A stretch of DNA of 10,819 bases from Bacteroidia bacterium (GTDB lineage: Bacteria; Bacteroidota; Bacteroidia; Flavobacteriales; Flavobacteriaceae): the NCBI GenBank assembly GCA_018679315.1, contig JAHHLF010000222.1, positions 1-10,819 on the forward strand, read 5' to 3'. Position 1 is the first letter of the stretch. Each line of letters begins with the position of its first letter. Of this stretch, positions 6,577 through 10,819 are shown piece after piece. Below the pieces are notes generated by a model, which was not told the DNA's origin, searched no databases, and saw nothing but the letters and a program-made list of their open reading frames with translations. Both the position numbers and the translations under genes were made by a program.

Positions 6577-7582
6577 GGAAAGAACCATTAAAAACTTAGC
6601 ATTAAAAGGCGGAGGCGTAAAAGGGATTGCCTATGTAGGTGCCCTTGAGGAATTACATAAGTTAGGTCATTACGAATCCATAAAAAGGGTTTCAGGCACC
6701 TCGGCTGGTGCATTGGTGGCTTTGTTGATCGCACTAAAATTATCCCCGGGAAAAATTAAGGAGCTCATGAAAGAGCTCGATTTTCGAAGATTTAAGCAGG
6801 GTTGGAGTCCCTTGCGACTTTTCGGTAAATATGGGCTATACAGTGGAAAGGAGATCTTTACTTTTATTTATAAATGTTATCATGCTTCCCCCTTGCGACC
6901 GGATAGAAATGCGACTTTTAGGGAATTACAAAAAGCGGGTAGTCGCGATCTTATTGTATTTGCCTCAAATTTGAATGAGAATACCATCAATGAATTCTCC
7001 GAATACCATACTCCGGATTGCATCGTGGCCGAAGCTATAAGGGCATCTATGTCCATCCCCTTCTTTTTCGAAAGCTGGAAATTCTCGAATAATATACCTA
7101 ATGACCATATCTATGTGGATGGGGGGGTGACTTTTAATTATCCATTATCATTTTTTGACCAACGCCGATTCAATGACGATCCCTGGACACCCAATGAAGA
7201 GACTCTGGGTCTTTTTCTTGAACAACAAAAGGTCTATGAAATGTTCCAGATCGATCCTTTGGAATCGGAAAAACGACATAAACACAGGCGACGATCAATT
7301 GGGCGATATCTTAATAGATTCAGATACTACCAATGGATCACCATATATGTAAAACACCTGTTCAACACCTTGATGAATTCTCAAAACATAGCAGTCTTCG
7401 AAGAGAGTTATTTGGTACGCAGAACCGTATTTATAGATGGTCTGGGCATTTCTGCCACAAAATTCGATCTGACAGACAAAGAAAAGGATGATCTCATGAC
7501 AGCAGGACGAGTCGGAGTTGAACGATATTTTGATTATCTTAAAACTTTAGAAGCAAAAAAGACCAAACTCCAACAAGCATAG
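6575..7582 (+). CDS. Patatin-like phospholipase
   Basis: Patatin-like proteins are Ser-Asp lipid acyl hydrolases that release fatty acids from phospholipids or neutral lipids. Numbering from the ATG at 6575, the oxyanion-hole loop GGGVKG lies at 12-17, the nucleophile elbow GTSAG at 41-45 with Ser43, and the catalytic Asp182 in DGG (182-184). All catalytic elements are intact. There is no signal peptide, so the enzyme should act in the cytoplasm, perhaps at the inner membrane. A basic patch (HKHRRR, about 235-240) could help it bind anionic lipid. The frame also opens at a TTG at 6563, which would add four residues; the ATG is preferred because the conserved beta-strand LALKGGG begins only seven residues after it. 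It is the first gene of a three-gene operon, and the next ATG lies four bases after its stop codon. At 335 residues it is a normal size for a single-domain member. Confidence 0.93.
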   Translation: MERTIKNLALKGGGVKGIAYVGALEELHKLGHYESIKRVSGTSAGALVALLIALKLSPGKIKELMKELDFRRFKQGWSPLRLFGKYGLYSGKEIFTFIYKCYHASPLRPDRNATFRELQKAGSRDLIVFASNLNENTINEFSEYHTPDCIVAEAIRASMSIPFFFESWKFSNNIPNDHIYVDGGVTFNYPLSFFDQRRFNDDPWTPNEETLGLFLEQQKVYEMFQIDPLESEKRHKHRRRSIGRYLNRFRYYQWITIYVKHLFNTLMNSQNIAVFEESYLVRRTVFIDGLGISATKFDLTDKEKDDLMTAGRVGVERYFDYLKTLEAKKTKLQQA

Positions 7583-7586
7583 CAGC

Positions 7587-8996
7587 ATGAGCCGTCAAAA
7601 TCCGCTGACCCTAATTACTCCTATAAGACCCGAGAAATTAGATAGACTAAAAAAAATATTGGAGCATATGAAAATAACCCTGGAAAAGGGAGATCATGTG
7701 CTTGTTGATTTTAAAAAGGCCGATGAGGTTCACTATCTCAGGTGGGTGATCATCGACGATAAAACATCTCAGTTCTTCGAGGGTACAGACAAACCTCCCA
7801 AACTGGTCTATTCCTCAAATTTTGATGGTAGTGTTGAAAATCACTTGAAAAAATTGAGCTCAAATGACCTGGATGCTATTCATGATCCGAACAGTCTGGA
7901 ATCTGTCGATGAGACAATGAATCTGACAGACCAGATCTATGGTTGTTGTGAAGGGTATCCAACGGATAGAAATCCGACCTCCCGCCTGAATTATTTCAAA
8001 AAACATACGGTAAAAGTATCGGCATTTTACAAGGGAAGCCCTAGAAGGACTGTAAAGCAGATCCTTCAGGAGAATGAATTGCGGAAACACATTCGTGATT
8101 TATTAGAAAAAAGAGATTGGAATAACATGTCTTCCAGGGAGATGCACGATAAATTGAAAGCAGAGGTGTTTAAAGATTCGCGATTTACTTGGGCTAAGGA
8201 AAAATTCAGGATGCCCAGGATCAATTGGTTCAAATTTGTATTGCTGATTATCGTCATTATAATCTTATTACCTATAATTATAATATGGCAGATGATCGTA
8301 CAATTCGGCTATGAAAACAAAGACAAATACTTTACTACCTATAGAAGCGATATTCCGACGAAAAAAACGGAATTCCTAGAAGAATACGAGGACCTGACCG
8401 TCGGGGAAGATCCGGAAACAGGCAAAAAGGATATGGTGATCAATTATCAAAACCAGTTTAGCCAGTTGGTCGATATGAAACCCGGGAAGGTTCGGCTTAT
8501 TACGTTCAAGGCCATGATGTTATTCGCCCGGGTCATCATTCCTATTAAATATGTGGAAGGTACATTATTGAACATACCTACCATACATTTCGCACGTTGG
8601 GTCTTATTTGATGATAATAAGCGCGTTTTGTTCTTCTCGAACTTTGATGGAAGTTGGCAACAATATTTAGGGGATTTTATCGATCAGAGCGGATGGGGGC
8701 TATCTGCTATCTTTTCCAATACGACAATCTTTCCCCGTACCAATTGGCTGGGAATTACAGGGATTCTGTCCATGAATAATTTTATGCCCAAGTCTAAAAC
8801 ATTTTTCCCTGGTGGTGCATATGATGAAGAACATTTCCTGGCCTGGAGTCGATCTACGGAACTACCAACGGATATATGGTATTCGGCGTATCCGGACCTT
8901 TCTATTAAAAATGTGAATAACAACTCCAGGATCCGTTCCTTGCTCGCTCAAAATCTAAGCGAGAAAAGAGCTGAGAAATTTTTCGAACTAATCTAA
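7587..8996 (+). CDS. Membrane-attached protein with two copies of an HFARW/SNFDGS module
   Basis: No named family is recognised. The 469-residue protein is an internal duplication around one hydrophobic segment. The first module (about 7-175) has HYLRWVIIDD at 49-58 and SNFDGS at 77-82, followed by CCEGYP (120-125) and SAFYKG with a helix to about 174. The second (about 286-469) has IHFARWVLFDD at 333-343, SNFDGS at 351-356, and SAYPDL with a comparable terminal helix. The segment before the first marker also matches (LITPIRPEKLDRLKKIL against LVDMKPGKVRLITFKAMML). Between them, 217-239 is strongly hydrophobic (Ile/Leu-rich with a Pro at 229) and flanked by basic residues on the N side. There is no signal peptide. 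The gene lies four bases after the patatin gene and six before the DyP peroxidase gene, so all three are very likely translated from one message. I recall similar 'HFARW...SNFDG' sequences encoded near DyP peroxidases, but cannot confirm this here. Confidence 0.88.
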   Translation: MSRQNPLTLITPIRPEKLDRLKKILEHMKITLEKGDHVLVDFKKADEVHYLRWVIIDDKTSQFFEGTDKPPKLVYSSNFDGSVENHLKKLSSNDLDAIHDPNSLESVDETMNLTDQIYGCCEGYPTDRNPTSRLNYFKKHTVKVSAFYKGSPRRTVKQILQENELRKHIRDLLEKRDWNNMSSREMHDKLKAEVFKDSRFTWAKEKFRMPRINWFKFVLLIIVIIILLPIIIIWQMIVQFGYENKDKYFTTYRSDIPTKKTEFLEEYEDLTVGEDPETGKKDMVINYQNQFSQLVDMKPGKVRLITFKAMMLFARVIIPIKYVEGTLLNIPTIHFARWVLFDDNKRVLFFSNFDGSWQQYLGDFIDQSGWGLSAIFSNTTIFPRTNWLGITGILSMNNFMPKSKTFFPGGAYDEEHFLAWSRSTELPTDIWYSAYPDLSIKNVNNNSRIRSLLAQNLSEKRAEKFFELI

Positions 8997-9002
8997 CAAA
9001 CC

Positions 9003-10478
9003 ATGTATACCATTGAATTAGAAGATGTCCAGGGCTATGTGCTCCGCGAATATGAAAATATGAAGTTTTCACGCTTCGCTCTGTTAAAGGCATCAGACCC
9101 TCATAAAGCCAGGATCTGGATCAACAGCATATGCGGCCAGATCACCAATGCCGAAAAGGTGAAGAAAGATGAGCTTCCCGAAATTGCATTAAATATTGGC
9201 TTTGCTAAAGATGGGCTGCTTTCCTTAGGGCTGTCGGAGGCGAACCTGGAATCCTTTTCACCTCCTTTCAAAGAAGGAATGGTAACACCACATAGACAGC
9301 GTTTATTAGGTGATATCGACAGTAGTGATCCGGAAAAATGGGAATGGGGCAATCCCGATAAAAATCCGGCTGAGATCATTCTACTCGTATTCGGAAAGGA
9401 TAAGGAAACCTGCTTGAATTACTACGAGAAATTACAACGGAACTTTGAGGCGCATGGCCTTGTTGCAACTCGCAACCTAGATGGATTGACCCTTAAAGAT
9501 AACAAAGAACATTTTGGCTTTAGGGACGGTATTGCACAACCTATCGTTAAAGGAAGCGGGAGAACAGGACCGGATTACAATTGTGTAAATCCAGGCGAGT
9601 TCATTTTAGGATACGAGAATAATTACTTAGTCTTTCCGGATTCTCCTGCCATATTTAAAGAACAGGGGGATGTTAACATGCTGCCTCCAAGTGGTGCCCG
9701 CCCGGGTTTACGGGATCTTGGGAAGAATGGCACCTATATGATCATTCGTCAAATGCAGGAAGATGTGGATGGCTTCTGGACCTTTATGAAGGATCGGACT
9801 AAAAAAGAAGACGGAAGTATAGACGAAGATGCCAGTATAAAACTAGCATCCCAGATGTTCGGGAGATGGCCCAGCGGCGCTCCGCTTAGTAAATTTCCCG
9901 ATAAGGATCCGGGCGGGGCCAGTGATGATAACGATTTCTTGTACTATGATGATGATCGCTCAGGCGCAAAATGCCCGTTTGGTTCCCACCTCAGGCGTAT
10001 GAATCCAAGGGATAATTTCGAGCACGATAGCCCTGAAAAATCGATCATATTAAGTAATAGACACCGCTTAATGAGAAGGGCTCGACTTTATGGTGATCCA
10101 ATTATAGGATCGCCAACAAATCACAAACCTGATGGAGATGTAGGTATTTATTTTACCTGCTTTGGTGCCGATATCAGCCGGCAATTTGAGTTCTTGCAAT
10201 ATACCTGGTCTAACTACCCCAAGATCAAACAGCTATATTTCGATCCTGACCCTATCATTGGAGTTGTAGAAAACCCCGAAGTTAAGACTGTGGGATATGG
10301 AAATGATAGGCATGAAGAAAAGCAATTGCAACAATTCACCATTCAAGGTGAGCCGTACAATAAGACTGTGAAAGATCTGAAACGCTTTGTAACAATTCGG
10401 GGCGGGGCCTATTTCTTTTTCCCCTCTATCACAAGCATACGATATCTGTGTACGATACTCCCTGAAAAAGAAAGTTAA
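9003..10478 (+). CDS. DyP-type haem peroxidase, long form
   Basis: Dye-decolourising peroxidases use haem and H2O2 to oxidise a range of substrates. The family's motifs are intact: GFRDG at 172-176 with the distal catalytic Asp175; CPFGSHLRRMNPRD at 324-337 with His329 as the expected proximal haem ligand; and an Arg-rich segment RHRLMRRARLYG (353-364), where Arg358 is my best candidate for the distal arginine. The C-terminal FTCFGADISRQFEFLQ block (384-399) is also typical. At 491 residues it belongs with the long, bacterial/fungal-type DyPs, not the short encapsulin-associated type of roughly 300-350 residues, and it lacks an encapsulin-targeting tail. There is no Tat signal, so it should be cytoplasmic. 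It is the last gene of the patatin operon, and its TAA overlaps the stop of the convergent gene. The physiological substrate is unknown; a lipid-related one is suggested only by its neighbours. Confidence 0.95.
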   Translation: MYTIELEDVQGYVLREYENMKFSRFALLKASDPHKARIWINSICGQITNAEKVKKDELPEIALNIGFAKDGLLSLGLSEANLESFSPPFKEGMVTPHRQRLLGDIDSSDPEKWEWGNPDKNPAEIILLVFGKDKETCLNYYEKLQRNFEAHGLVATRNLDGLTLKDNKEHFGFRDGIAQPIVKGSGRTGPDYNCVNPGEFILGYENNYLVFPDSPAIFKEQGDVNMLPPSGARPGLRDLGKNGTYMIIRQMQEDVDGFWTFMKDRTKKEDGSIDEDASIKLASQMFGRWPSGAPLSKFPDKDPGGASDDNDFLYYDDDRSGAKCPFGSHLRRMNPRDNFEHDSPEKSIILSNRHRLMRRARLYGDPIIGSPTNHKPDGDVGIYFTCFGADISRQFEFLQYTWSNYPKIKQLYFDPDPIIGVVENPEVKTVGYGNDRHEEKQLQQFTIQGEPYNKTVKDLKRFVTIRGGAYFFFPSITSIRYLCTILPEKES

Positions 10479-10819
10479 TCGCCGTTTTCAATATAATCCT
10501 TGGCATGTTCCAGGCTTTCTTCCATGAATTCTTCATACTTGATCAAGCCTAAGATGAACTTGAGTAAGAAGCGCGCCAGGAAATTTTTAGCTGTATAAAT
10601 ATAATTCCACGTAATACGTGTCTGGTCATCCATGGTGTCAAACCATACCTGACTGTACGCCTCATCCGAAAATTTCTTTAGCACATTGGTGAACTTGCTT
10701 GCCTTGTATGAATAATTGGCAAACGGATTAAATGTGAGCAATTCTTCATGCACTGATTCACCCCCGTCAAAATATACAATTCGCTGATCGCCACTTTTGT
10801 TATACGTCTTACCCAGATT
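10475..10819 (-). CDS. SRPBCC-family (polyketide cyclase/START-like) protein, 5' end outside window
   Basis: The frame is open from the window edge to TAA 10477-10475, giving the last 114 residues. A GTG at 10753 is in frame, but coding-like sequence continues upstream of it without a stop (QRIVYFDGGESVHEELL), so the real start lies beyond the window. The pattern is that of SRPBCC ligand-binding proteins: 'R.V...DGG..V.E.L' strands, an Asn-Pro-Phe-Ala-Asn-Tyr-Ser-Tyr segment, then TRITWNYIY, and a long C-terminal helix ending in 'FMEESLEHAKDYIE'. These proteins hold hydrophobic ligands such as lipids or polyketides in a deep pocket. It converges on the DyP gene, the two stop codons sharing the palindrome TTAA. 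A shared role with the patatin/DyP operon is possible but not shown. Confidence 0.78.
   Translation of the reverse strand, partial: NLGKTYNKSGDQRIVYFDGGESVHEELLTFNPFANYSYKASKFTNVLKKFSDEAYSQVWFDTMDDQTRITWNYIYTAKNFLARFLLKFILGLIKYEEFMEESLEHAKDYIENGD

Noticed and set aside
7155..7352. Plus-strand open frame inside the patatin gene
   Set aside because: It is a shadow frame within a gene whose catalytic motifs and reading frame are secure.
10475..10753. Reading the SRPBCC gene as complete from the GTG at 10753
   Set aside because: The frame stays open to the window edge and the upstream codons continue the family pattern, so the gene is truncated by the window, not started there.

Overview
The window looks like chromosomal DNA of a flavobacterium-type Bacteroidota. 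The signs are a DUF6090-type protein with the hallmark N-terminus (FRKIRK, then a membrane helix ending in ALQINNWN), SusE/SusF-like and GH97-like sequence, moderate AT richness, and gene starts without clear Shine-Dalgarno sequences. No tRNA, rRNA, CRISPR array, insertion sequence or phage gene was seen.

Layout. (1) 1-967: the tail of an alpha/beta-hydrolase-like gene, then an exported cyclophilin-type peptidyl-prolyl isomerase. (2) 1075-3856: a coiled-coil protein built of repeats faces a two-gene minus-strand operon (phasin-like coiled-coil protein, then an ABC1/UbiB-family kinase-like membrane protein) across a strong hairpin terminator. (3) 4121-5513: a DUF6090-type inner-membrane protein whose C-terminus reads as a SusE/SusF-like carbohydrate-binding domain. 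It is followed by a broken gene start and then, after a stop, by the C-terminal end of a GH97 (SusB-type) alpha-glucosidase. I read 4900-5513 as the worn-down remains of a starch/alpha-glucan utilisation locus. (4) 5629-6177: a six-helix membrane protein of unknown function. (5) 6178-6574: a gene-poor stretch with two short coding-like fragments. (6) 6575-10478: a tight plus-strand operon of a patatin-like phospholipase, a membrane protein carrying two copies of an unrecognised H-[FY]-x-R-W / SNFDGS module, and a long DyP-type haem peroxidase. Spacings are 4 and 6 bases. (7) 10475-10819: a convergent SRPBCC-family gene cut by the window edge, whose stop codon overlaps that of the peroxidase.

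How the genes may work together. The patatin/duplicated-module/DyP operon is the best candidate for a poorly described system. A lipid acyl hydrolase, a membrane-attached protein and a haem peroxidase made together suggest release and oxidation of lipid-derived substrates at the cytoplasmic face of the membrane. This is inference from gene order; the substrates are unknown. The phasin-like/ABC1 pair suggests a membrane- or quinone-related function. The Sus-like remains suggest past loss of a polysaccharide locus, with one binding domain kept as a fusion.
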